From Owenia fusiformis (taxonomy: Eukaryota; Annelida; Polychaeta; Sabellida; Oweniidae): 64,000 bases of DNA. The stretch lies in contig CAIIXF020000007.1 in the NCBI GenBank assembly GCA_903813345.2, forward strand, positions 7,633,730-7,697,729, written 5' to 3'. Below are positions 49,965-60,409 of this stretch, one piece after another (the stretch's first letter is position 1; each line of letters begins with the position of its first letter). The position numbers and the translations under genes are program-made. Below the pieces are notes generated by a model. It was not told the DNA's origin, made no database searches, and worked only from the letters and a program-made list of their open reading frames with translations.

Positions 49965-50344
49965 CACATTGTGTATATTAATATCATATTTGTGAAAAAG
50001 TTGCATGCAATATTTATACTGACTGAAATTTCTATAAAAAATGACAATTTTGTGATATATTTGTTGTCTTTTACAAACAACCAGTTTTCACAGGGTATTA
50101 TTGCAAAATGACTAAAATATTTCTTAAATTCAAAAAGACCCATATCTTGACATTTTTCAGCAATCCGGATTATACAATTGAGCAAACTGCTTTTTCAAAA
50201 AACTGAATATTTTTATAGAATGGATTATCCCATGTAATGTATGATTACATAGAAAGGAATCAATTGATTAGATTCCTTCATATTTTCATACAAAAGATAA
50301 CTCGATAGTTGCAGATATGTTGCAAAACCCGTGCAGAGTAAACA

Positions 50345-50455
50345 CATTTGCTAGGTGTTCACTCGACTATGTGTTTGCATAATGAAGTTTGGTGTTCACA
50401 TTGTGTTTACATAATGAAGTTTGGTGTTCACATTGACAGACAGGTGTTCAGCCAA
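50345..50455. repeat. GGTGTTCAC repeats
   Basis: Three or four units including GTGTTTRCATAATGAAGTTT and GGTGTTCACATTG, the reverse of the AGTGAACACC motif seen elsewhere. Confidence 0.6.
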
Positions 50456-50529
50456 GAGAGATATTCTGTATTTAATTGATATTCTTTTCTCAAGAATAAA
50501 TTCTTCTATACAAAGAGCCTATGGTGATA

Positions 50530-50660
50530 CAGGGTGACACAAAAAATGTCACCTTTATACTGTTGCATAACTTTTTTGTCAGCATGAATTCTGACTTGTT
50601 CTTTAGCATGTTAAAACTAGACTCCATGGAGGAACTCCACAAGATTTTTGTGTCACCCTG
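50530..50660. mobile_element. 131-bp mariner-type MITE
   Basis: TA at 50528-50529 and 50661-50662; inverted ends CAGGGTGACACAAAAA. Inner homology (TCCATGGAGGAACTCCACAA) forms no ORF. Confidence 0.85.
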
Positions 50661-50804
50661 TATTTCAAACTATCTGAGATATGGTCAGAGTTATAACAGG
50701 ATTGAGCAAGAATCCACCTACTATAAATAACTGAAATGTCAAATGAAATCTAGTCTAGTGTTAAAGTTTTGCTGTGAATAGGATATATCCAGTTGTATTT
50801 ATTG

Positions 50805-51500
50805 TCCCATCGAACGAAGTTCGGAGGGATATAGGGAACGCCTCCGTCCGTCCATCCGGGCAATAACTCAAATACTGTTGGCCCGATTTTGTTCATATTT
50901 CGTACACATATGCCCTATGGGGGTAGAAGTTCTGCTCGAAAGCCGATTTTCAAAATGGCTGCTCATTTCAAAATGGCCACCATTTTAGTGCCGAATTTAC
51001 AGTAATTTAGGTGGAATATGTAAAACTGTAATAGCAATATGTTTTAGATGTAAAAAAATTATATAGGGCATTAATAAAGCTAGAAATGTAGATATTAAAG
51101 AAGCACATGGCAGCCATCTTGAAAAATGGCAGCCTTTACTCGTTATTTTACGATTTTTGCTGTAACTCGAAAAGTAGTGGAGCGATTTTGTTCATATTTG
51201 GTATGTGAATACTATAAACATTGCACACTGTCTAAAGACACTTTTGGTAGAAAGTGGCCATTTAAAATGGCCGCCATTTTGAAAAATTGCCGCCATTTTA
51301 ACCTATTTTACTTTAACTCGAAAAGTAGTGAAGCGATTTTGTTCATATTTGGTATGTGAATACTATAAGGATGGCACATTGTCTAATGACACTTTTGGTA
51401 GAAGGCGGCCATTTTTCAAAATGGCCACCATTTTTGCTATATACTTTGTTTGTAAAAATGCCATCCATGGCTGTTCGATGGTATTCGCTACGCTTTGGCA
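50805..51500 (+). repeat. Interspersed repeat with GTCCGTCC head and ~150-bp tandem units
   Basis: Starts near CGAACGAAGTTCGGAGGGAT and CCTCCGTCCGTCC. Then three degenerate units share AACTCGAAAAGTAGTG, CGATTTTGTTCATATT and AAATGGCCRCCATTTT (50860-51000, 51158-51278, 51310-51430). Confidence 0.7.
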
Positions 51501-52140
51501 TTGCCGTTGTTCTGGTTAATATTATTTATGTTTATATAACGATATAGCTTGTATTCTTTGTATGTTTGCTTAAAGATGGGTATGTGACTACATGTAGATA
51601 ATAATCAGTGTTGATGTGAATTAATGTTATCAAAACATGTTTCTGAGCTGTACCATTTGTTAATGTTTTGTGATATTTTTTTTAATTTTCATCCCACAAA
51701 CTTCAGGCTGTTTTGATATTTTGGATTTTTTTCCTATATTTACAATACATCTGAGATTTGTAAAATGATTCATAGAAACATGGGGATACTGTATTAATTA
51801 AGAAAATTAAATGAAAACCTTTATTATCTTCTCCCAAAAAACCAAAACAATGCTAAACATATGTGTCTATTTACCCTGGCCTTAAATTTAAAAAGGCAAA
51901 GAGGTCATACTGTAAAACAATGGAGGGCCACTACGCAAAGATACCTTTGCAATTTGTGGAATACCATTTGGTGCATGAATATTATGCAAGACTGTTTTGT
52001 TATTAAAGAACTGAATATGTTTTGAATCATTCCACCTTAGTTGTTACTGATTATTCTTTTAAGTCAGGATCATGTAGATCTAGTGACTATTTGTTGATAA
52101 TAAATTATTATATGAATTGTAGATTCATTTTTACTTTTTA

Positions 52141-52263
52141 TTTCACCACCAATAATTGGTAACATGTTATTATTACCACCATTTATCATCAATAATTGTA
52201 ACGAATGGTTTCACTTTTTGAATTGCAACTAGGTGGTCACATTTTCAAGTTAATGCCTTGTTA
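52141..52263 (+). repeat. Intronic-type interspersed repeat copy outside ALS2
   Basis: TCACCACCAATAATTGGTAACATG to GTTAATGCCTTGTTA. Shows that the family is not restricted to ALS2 introns. Confidence 0.55.
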
Positions 52264-52791
52264 GAATAGCAACAATAATATGTGAGGGGTTAAACTTAAT
52301 GAAAATAACCATAAGTACAATTTGTGGCCACATTAGTGCTATATTTCCTTGCTGAAACTCAAAACCATAAGTTTCTATCCTGGACCATTTCAATATGGTA
52401 CATGTACTCTGAATATAGCACCATAAAGCTCCACAATAGGTAGTCATTGAAGAATGTCTTGAATGTACAGTATTTAAATAACGAAATTAAAAAGAGTGAG
52501 CTATTTCGGCTATGACTGAAAATCCAATAAAAATATCAGTCTTAAAGATAAGAACATTTACATAACAGGTTAAGGTGAAAATAGAGAGTTTCAATATGGT
52601 AACATCTCATATGGAAATAAATTGGAAAAAATCGAAGAACAACCTACACTGTACTTCATATCTGCTAACTTGAAACCCCAAACTATCTATATTGACTTCA
52701 CATGATCATATTTGTTTTTAATTCCTCATGAAAGTAGTTCCAAAAAGATTTAATCTCCGACCATAAGGATGTTTTGCTGAAATTAAAAATG

Positions 52792-52864
52792 AGGTTCCGG
52801 TGGGGCTCGAACCCACGACCCTGTGCGTGTTAAGCACATGTGATAACCACTACACCACAGAACC
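52792..52864 (-). tRNA. tRNA-Val (AAC)
   Basis: 73 nt, GGTTCTGTGGTGTAGTGG start. Acceptor pairs with one G-T wobble; anticodon stem TGTGC/GCACA with loop TTAACAC (anticodon AAC); T loop TTCGAGC in a fully paired stem. TTTTT follows the 3' end by two bases, a polymerase III terminator. This copy carries C-to-T at position 6, relative to GGTTCCG in the others. Confidence 0.93.
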
Positions 52865-52960
52865 TTATTGATGAAATTAACCATTGACATTGTAATAAGG
52901 TATTTCACATGATGGCAAAACTTATATGATTTGATCAAAATAGTCATTGCTAGTTTTCCT

Positions 52961-53058
52961 TGCCGAAACCCAGGATTGAACCAGGGACCTTTAGATTCCT
53001 GGTATATCAAGGATTGTACCACTTCAGTCTAACGCTCTCCCAACTGAGCTATTTCGGC
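52961..53058 (-). tRNA. tRNA-Phe (GAA) with 25-nt intron
   Basis: 98 nt; the mature form is 73. Starts GCCGAAATAGCTCAGTTGGG. Acceptor GCCGAAA/TTTCGGC is perfect; anticodon stem TTAGA/TCTAA; loop CTGAAGA after splicing. The intron (52997-53021) lies between positions 37 and 38, the canonical site, and has a TGGTA/TACCA hairpin. Discriminator A. The T stem has an extra wobble in this copy. No strong T-run follows; only TTTT about 20 nt on. Confidence 0.92.
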
Positions 53059-53125
53059 GATGACTGATGACCTAGCATTGAGTGACATTCTGACTTAGAG
53101 AATGCTAGTTGATTATTGTAAAAAG

Positions 53126-53198
53126 AGGTTCCGGCGGGGCTCGAACCCGCGACCCTGTGCGTGTTAAGCACATGTGATAACCACTACACCACGGAACC
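53126..53198 (-). tRNA. tRNA-Val (AAC)
   Basis: Acceptor GGTTCCG/CGGAACC perfect. The T arm differs from other copies by a compensated change (GCGGGTTCGAGCCCCGC region), so pairing is kept. Terminator TTTTT directly downstream. Confidence 0.94.
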
Positions 53199-53294
53199 TT
53201 ATTGATGAAATTAGCCATTGACACTATAATAAGGTATTTCACATGATGGCAAAACTTATATGATTTGATCAAAATAGTCATTGCTAGTTTTCCT

Positions 53295-53392
53295 TGCCGA
53301 AACCCGGGATTGAACCAGGGACCTTTAGATTCCTGGTATATCAAGGATTGTACCACTTCAGTCTAACGCTCTCCCAACTGAGCTATTTCGGC
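53295..53392 (-). tRNA. tRNA-Phe (GAA) with intron
   Basis: Intron 53331-53355, 25 nt. T stem CCTGG/CCGGG. All arms pair. Confidence 0.93.
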
Positions 53393-53674
53393 TATGACTG
53401 AAATGGCAAATAAAAATATCAGTCTTAAAGATAAGAACATTTACCAAAAGGGTCAAGGTGAAAATAGAGAGTTTCAATATGGTGACATCTCATATGGAAA
53501 TAAATTGGAAAAAATCGAAGAACAACCTCCACTGTACTTCATATCTGCTAACTTGAAACCCCAAACTATCTATATTGACTTCACATGGTCATATTTGTTT
53601 TTAATTCCTCATGAAAGTAGTTCCAAAAAGATTTAATCTCAGACCATAAGGATGTTTTGCTGAAATTAAAAATG

Positions 53675-53747
53675 AGGTTCCGGTGGGGCTCGAACCCACG
53701 ACCCTGTGCGTGTTAAGCACATGTGATAACCACTACACCACGGAACC
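53675..53747 (-). tRNA. tRNA-Val (AAC)
   Basis: Consensus copy; all stems pair. First of the 907-bp-spaced series. Confidence 0.94.
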
Positions 53748-53843
53748 TTATTGATGAAATTAGCCATTGACACTATAATAAGGTATTTCACATGATGGCA
53801 AAATTTATAAGATTTGATCAAAATAGTCATTGCTAGTTTTCCT

Positions 53844-53941
53844 TGCCGAAACCCGGGATTGAACCAGGGACCTTTAGATTCCTGGTATATCAAGGATTGT
53901 ACCACTTCAGTCTAACGCTCTCCCAACTGAGCTATTTCGGC
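53844..53941 (-). tRNA. tRNA-Phe (GAA) with intron
   Basis: Intron 53880-53904. Identical tRNA sequence to the copy at 53295. Confidence 0.93.
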
Positions 53942-54581
53942 CATGACTGAAATGGCAAATAAAAATATCAGTCTTAAAGATAAGAACATTTACCAAAAGG
54001 GTCAAGGTGTTAAAGTGTTATCAAAGACCAACTTTATGTACCTTGTCCATCTGGTGGATAAATAGGTTTATAATCTTTTGCTATACACTCCACTTTAAAA
54101 GTTTCACAATTCTGGCTTCACATTGGAAAGTATGTAAGGCCCAGTATAATATTTGAAATTTCCACAAAATAATGGAAAATAATATTTGATAAAACTGCCA
54201 GACTTAACCAGGATTTTTAGGCACATGTTCAAGAAAAAATAGAGAAAAAATTGCTTCACTTGCACATGTTATTTTCTGGTACAAAATAAAGTATGAAGAC
54301 ATGATGTGTACTCCCTTATTTTTCTGGAAAGTATCCCTGTTGCATCTTGTATTTAGTGAACTAGAAATGAAAAAATTAAATGCACACTTGCCTTCATACT
54401 TTTTTTTACACCAGAATGTAACATGGACAAGTAATCAAGTATTGCAATTTTTCAAAAATGTTTTCTTGAACCATCACATTAACATGTGGTCCAATGCAAC
54501 AGGGGAGTAAGGGTTGACAAAACCTTTTGTGGGGAGGTTCATTGGGTTATTCATGTTATTTTCTAGCTGAAATCAAAAATG

Positions 54582-54654
54582 AGGTTCCGGTGGGGCTCGA
54601 ACCCACGACCCTGTGCGTGTTAAGCACATGTGATAACCACTACACCACGGAACC
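54582..54654 (-). tRNA. tRNA-Val (AAC)
   Basis: Consensus copy; downstream TTTTT lies in CATTTTTGATT. Confidence 0.94.
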
Positions 54655-54750
54655 TTATTGATGAAATTAGCCATTGACACTATAATAAGGTATTTCACAT
54701 GATGGCAAAATTTATAAGATTTGATCAAAATAGTCATTGCTAGTTTTCCT

Positions 54751-54848
54751 TGCCGAAACCCGGGATTGAACCAGGGACCTTTAGATTCCTGGTATATCAA
54801 GGATTGTACCACTTCAGTCTAACGCTCTCCCAACTGAGCTATTTCGGC
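54751..54848 (-). tRNA. tRNA-Phe (GAA) with intron
   Basis: Intron 54787-54811, 25 nt; consensus copy. Confidence 0.93.
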
Positions 54849-55488
54849 CATGACTGAAATGGCAAATAAAAATATCAGTCTTAAAGATAAGAACATTTAC
54901 CAAAAGGGTCAAGGTGTTAAAGTGTTATCAAAGACCAACTTTATGTACCTTGTCCATCTGGTGGATAAATAGGTTTATAATCTTTTGCTATACACTCCAC
55001 TTTAAAAGTTTCACAATTCTGGCTTCACATTGGAAAGTATGTAAGGCCCAGTATAATATTTGAAATTTCCACAAAATAATGGAAAATAATATTTGATAAA
55101 ACTGCCAGACTTAACCAGGATTTTTAGGCACATGTTCAAGAAAAAATAGAGAAAAAATTGCTTCACTTGCACATGTTATTTTCTGGTACAAAATAAAGTA
55201 TGAAGACATGATGTGTACTCCCTTATTTTTCTGGAAAGTATCCCTGTTGCATCTTGTATTTAGTGAACTAGAAATGAAAAAATTAAATGCACACTTGCCT
55301 TCATACTTTTTTTTACACCAGAATGTAACATGGACAAGTAATCAAGTATTGCAATTTTTCAAAAATGTTTTCTTGAACCATCACATTAACATGTGGTCCA
55401 ATGCAACAGGGGAGTAAGGGTTGACAAAACCTTTTGTGGGGAGGTTCATTGGGTTATTCATGTTATTTTCTAGCTGAAATCAAAAATG

Positions 55489-55561
55489 AGGTTCCGGTGG
55501 GGCTCGAACCCACGACCCTGTGCGTGTTAAGCACATGTGATAACCACTACACCACGGAACC
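55489..55561 (-). tRNA. tRNA-Val (AAC)
   Basis: Consensus copy. Confidence 0.94.
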
Positions 55562-55657
55562 TTATTGATGAAATTAGCCATTGACACTATAATAAGGTAT
55601 TTCACATGATGGCAAAATTTATAAGATTTGATCAAAATAGTCATTGCTAGTTTTCCT

Positions 55658-55755
55658 TGCCGAAACCCGGGATTGAACCAGGGACCTTTAGATTCCTGGT
55701 ATATCAAGGATTGTACCACTTCAGTCTAACGCTCTCCCAACTGAGCTATTTCGGC
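55658..55755 (-). tRNA. tRNA-Phe (GAA) with intron
   Basis: Intron 55694-55718, 25 nt; consensus copy. Confidence 0.93.
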
Positions 55756-56395
55756 GATGACTGAAATGGCAAATAAAAATATCAGTCTTAAAGATAAGAA
55801 CATTTACCAAAAGGGTCAAGGTGTTAAAGTGTTACCAAAGACCAACTTTATGTACCTTGTCCATCTGGTGGATAAATAGGTTTATAATCTTTTGCTATAC
55901 ACTCCACTTTAAAAGTTTCACAATTCTGGCTTCACATTGGAAAGTATGTAAGGCCCAGTATAATATTTGAAATTTCCACAAAATAATGGAAAATAACATT
56001 TGATAAAACTGCCAGACTTAACCAGGATTTTTAGGCACATGTTCAAGAAAAAATAGAGAAAAAATTGCTTCACTTGCACATGTTATTTTCTGGTACAAAA
56101 TAAAGTATGAAGACATGATGTGTACTCCCTTATTTTTCTGGAAAGTATCCCTGTTGCATCTTGTATTTAGTGAACTAGAAATGAAAAAATTAAATGCACA
56201 CTTGCCTTCATACTTTTTTTTACACCAGAATGTAACATGGACAAGTAATCAAGTATTGCAATTTTTCAAAAATGTTTTCTTGAACCATCACATTAACATG
56301 TGGTCCAATGCAACAGGGGAGTAAGGGTTGACAAAACCTTTTGTGGGGAGGTTCATTGGGTTATTCATGTTATTTTCTAGCTGAAATTAAAAATG

Positions 56396-56468
56396 AGGTT
56401 CCGGTGGGGCTCGAACCCACGACCCTGTGCGTGTTAAGCACATGTGATAACCACTACACCACGGAACC
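56396..56468 (-). tRNA. tRNA-Val (AAC)
   Basis: Consensus copy. Confidence 0.94.
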
Positions 56469-56564
56469 TTATTGATGAAATTAGCCATTGACACTATAAT
56501 AAGGTATTTCACATGATGGCAAAATTTATAAGATTTGATCAAAATAGTCATTGCTAGTTTTCCT

Positions 56565-56666
56565 TGCCGAAACCCGGGATTGAACCAGGGACCTTTAGAT
56601 TCCTGGTATATCAAGGATTGTATGTACCACTTCAGTCTAACGCTCTCCCAACTGAGCTATTTCGGC
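56565..56666 (-). tRNA. tRNA-Phe (GAA) with 29-nt intron
   Basis: As the others, but the intron (56601-56629) has four extra bases (TGTATGTACC on the + strand in place of TGTACC). The mature sequence is unchanged. Confidence 0.91.
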
Positions 56667-57307
56667 GATGACTGAAATGGCAAATAAAAATATCAGTCTT
56701 AAAGATAAGAACATTTACCAAAAGGGTCAAGGTGTTAAAGTGTTATCAAAGACCAACTTTATGTACCTTGTCCATCTGGTGGATAAATAGGTTTATAATC
56801 TTTTGCTATACACTCCACTTTAAAAGTTTCACAATTCTGGCTTCACATTGGAAAGTATGTAAGGCCCAGTATAATATTTGAAATTTCCACAAAATAATGG
56901 AAAATAACATTTGATAAAACTGCCAGACTTAACCAGGATTTTTAGGCACATGTTCAAGAAAAAATAGAGAAAAAAATTGCTTCACTTGCACATGTTATTT
57001 TCTGGTACAAAATAAAGTATGAAGACATGATGTGTACTCCCTTATTTTTCTGGAAAGTATCCCTGTTGCATCTTGTATTTAGTGAACTAGAAATGAAAAA
57101 ATTAAATACACACTTGCCTTCATACTTTTTTTTACACCAGAATGTAACATGGACAAGTAATCAAGTATAGCAATTTTTCAAAAATGTTTTCTTGAACCAT
57201 CACATTAACATGTGGTCCAATGCAACAGGGGAGTAAGGGTTGACAAAACCTTTTGTGGGGAGGTTCATTGGGTTATTCATGTTATTTTCTAGCTGAAATT
57301 AAAAATG

Positions 57308-57380
57308 AGGTTCCGGTGGGGCTCGAACCCACGACCCTGTGCGTGTTAAGCACATGTGATAACCACTACACCACGGAACC
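57308..57380 (-). tRNA. tRNA-Val (AAC)
   Basis: Consensus copy, furthest upstream Val in transcription direction. Confidence 0.94.
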
Positions 57381-57476
57381 TTATTGATGAAATTAGCCAT
57401 TGACACTAAAATAAGCTATTTCACATGATGGCAAAATTTATAAGATTTGATCAAAATAGTCATTGCTAGTTTTCCT

Positions 57477-57574
57477 TGCCGAAACCCGGGATTGAACCAG
57501 GGACCTTTAGATTCCTGGTATATCAAGGATTGTACCACTTCAGTCTAACGCTCTCCCAACTGAGCTATTTCGGC
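57477..57574 (-). tRNA. tRNA-Phe (GAA) with intron
   Basis: Intron 57513-57537, 25 nt. The 5' flank differs slightly from other copies (GGCGAAGACTGG on the + strand). Confidence 0.93.
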
Positions 57575-58168
57575 GAAGACTGGAATGGAAAGTAAAAATA
57601 TCAGTCTTAAAGATAAGAACATTTACCAAAAGGGTCAAGGTGTTAAAGTGTTATCAAAGACCAACTTTATGTACCTTGTCCATCTGGTGGATAAATAGGT
57701 TTATAATCTTTTGCTATACACTCCACTTTAAAAGTTTCACAATTCTGGCTTCACATTGGAAAGTATGCAAGGCCCAGTATAATATTTGAAATTTCCACAA
57801 AATAATGGAAAATAACATTTGATAAAACTGCCAGACTTAACCAGGATTTTTAGGCACATGTTCAAGAAAAAATAGAGAAAAAAATTGCTTCACTTGCACA
57901 TGTTATTTTCTGGTACAAAATAAAGTATGAAGACATGATGTGTACTCCCTTATTTTTCTGGAAAGTATCCCTGTTGCATCTTGTATTTAGTGAACTAGAA
58001 ATGAAAAAATTAAATACACACTTGCCTTCATACTTTTTTTTACACCAGAATGTAACATGGACAAGTAATCAAGTATAGCAATTTTTCAAAAATGTTTTCT
58101 TGAACCATCACATTAACATGTGGTCCAATGCAACAGGGGAGTAAGGGTTGCCAAACCTTTTGTGGGGA

Positions 58169-59192
58169 GTGTACATGTGCTTCTGTTTGCACTCTGTACA
58201 CTTGCTTGTTAGGTAGGATATACCATCTTTAAGAATAATGAAAGTATCAAGTTATTCTTACTATTTAGAACATGAAATATAAGATGGCCAGAACTTCATG
58301 GGATAATTCTCTGTATCTTTAATCCAAGAGATTTGAAAAATTGAAAGTACAAAATAAACTCTGCAATGCGTTTTGAATTTCTCATTTTATTTTTTAATAA
58401 ATTATTCATTAATTTTATATATAATATAGCACTAAAATCAGTGTTTGTTTTACAAATACTCAAAAATTCTTGAAAATGTGAGATGTTATGATTTATATAA
58501 AATGTTTGGTATCAGTGTACATATATTGTATATTTATACATATAATTTATATTTAAGCAATAAATACATTTGTGAAAATACAAGTAGAATAAATACTTAT
58601 TAAACATTAAGTAAACTGCACCTGGTCCGACAAAAGAATCACTGGTACATGTATATCAGATTTTTGGCTTCGATCAATTTTTAATTGTTCTTTGGAGTAG
58701 TTATGCATATCACATGGCAAGAACTCACAATTTCACAAATGTCATCAGAACAGCAAACATTTTAAATTCAAATTATTGGATGGGGGGTCTCATCAAGGCA
58801 CTTCCATTCTTGTTGATTCAGTCATCAAATAGGATCAGAATGTGAAAGTCAACATACAATGAGACCCTTTAGAAGACCCCTGATCTGAGTTTCACTCATA
58901 AATACATTGTTTATCAAAGACAGTTTCCGAGTTTCACTCATAAATACATTGTTTATCAAAGACACTTTCCGAGTTTCACTCATAAATACATAGTTATGAA
59001 ATACTGAAGTCAGGCCCAGGAGACTCATTGACAGCTTCCAATAGACAATTTTTCAGGATTTTGCAATACTGTTTCAATGTAAAAATCATAATTTCCCTTT
59101 ATTTTGCCCATTATTTTCATTTTCTGCCTGTTGTCAGATATTCCAATGAAAACACTGTAAGCTAATTGTATATACCCACACCAAAATACAAA
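58169..59192. other. DAG1 3' flank / 3' UTR region
   Basis: AT-rich. A 42-bp unit (GAGTTTCACTCATAAATACA...) repeats 2.5 times at 58887-58991. Minus-strand AATAAA candidates lie near 58386 and 59100. No gene. Confidence 0.5.
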
Positions 59193-60409
59193 TTACACAT
59201 CACTAGAATTCATCTTAGGCTGATAAGGAGGGGGTAGTTTATACACTGGGGGTAACCTAGTTGGCGTAGAATTTCCACTATGGTAAGATGGCGGTGGACT
59301 ATTCACTGGTCCAAATATATCCTCAAATATGGCATCCCGTGGCAGTTTATACTGAGGTGGCGTGGGCTGAGATGTAGATGGATAAGAGTGTCTAACTGAT
59401 GGATCTTCCCGATCTCGGTCCAAAACTGTTGACCTGGCTGGCTTCGTTGGTGTCTCGTGCATCTCAACCTCTTGCGGAAGAAACAAAGGTTTCCTATTAT
59501 TAACATACGTCACTTTATCCTCTGGTTTCATATGCCCCCTGTGTCTTCTATAGCGGTAGAAAATAAACAGGATTAATCCAACGAGGAACAACAACACAGC
59601 GATTACGACAGCTGGTAGAATTGTACTTAACCAGATGTTATAGAGTGATTGAGTGGCTAGTCCTATTATGACTGTAGGCCGGGGCGGAATGACTCCGATT
59701 CCCTGGCCCAGGCATACCCCTTCAAGGGTATAATTAACACTTTTAACTATAAAAGGCAGCATTGTATTCTGAAATATCTGACTAGGTATTTCCATTTGAG
59801 ATCCTTTATCCGTTTGTATGAGTTTTTCATACAAAGTACGTATCGTTGTATTATCACAATATTGTGATGTTACACTGTTATTGCTCCATGCTATCTCAAC
59901 AGAGCCTTCAAAAATGTTATATACGGTTATAAAATCTAAATTATCATCCCCGTAAAAAGCACCAACATTAGAAAGCAACTGTATCAAAATATCCACATCT
60001 TTTATAAATGTTGTATAATCCATTTCAAATGTTGCATAAAATATGAATGAGAGTGTATAAATATTTGTTGTATCAATTTCGATGTATAAGGCATCATGCG
60101 CCAGTAATCCACTAGTATCTTCAGCAGTGAGAATAAACTCCACTCGCACTCTTGTGCCCGAAAAAGGCATGAGATCATTCATAACAGGTAGTCCGTAGAT
60201 TATACTCGTCGATGTGTTGAGTTTTACCCAAGTTCGTACAATGTTCGTATCAATTTCAACAGGCTGTAGATGTAGGCTGAGTTTGTTTGTGTCGCCATCT
60301 TCAAAGTCATGGAAGGTATCACTAGGTATTTTGTATGTAAAGTATTCTCCAAGTCTTACATTAATAATATCTATGGGGTTGTATAGGACAGGAGGATGGT
60401 CAGGTGCCA
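59193..60409 (-). CDS. DAG1: DAG1 exon 3: SEA domain, transmembrane and tail
   Basis: Starts TGGCACCTGAC after ATTTCAG. Encodes APDHPPVLYNPIDI (cadherin-like), the autocleavage site, the membrane helix AVVIAVLLFLVGLILFIFY, the KPEDKVTYVNNRKPLFLP juxtamembrane block shared with vertebrates, and the end KMNSSDV. Confidence 0.94.

Larger units (their letters stand above)
52498..58168 (-). repeat. Tandem array of tRNA-Val/tRNA-Phe gene pairs
   Basis: Seven pairs on the minus strand, each Phe followed about 96 bp later by Val. Val genes begin (left edge) at 52792, 53126, 53675, 54582, 55489, 56396 and 57308. The first two intervals are short (334 and 549 bp); the others are 907, 907, 907 and 912. 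Short units carry a 67- or 280-bp spacer; long ones a spacer of about 640 bp. A truncated eighth unit starts at 52498-52510 with only the first 13 bases of tRNA-Phe. The long units are almost identical, so amplification is recent or homogenised. Confidence 0.95.

Noticed and set aside
54301-56324. Repeated 69-codon + strand frame (three identical copies)
   Set aside because: It is part of the duplicated spacer of the tRNA array. Identity reflects recent duplication, and there is no coding signature; the later copy near 57170 has a stop.
52783-56614. Repeated 75-83-codon minus-strand frames
   Set aside because: They run straight through the tRNA-Phe and tRNA-Val genes and only mirror their sequence.
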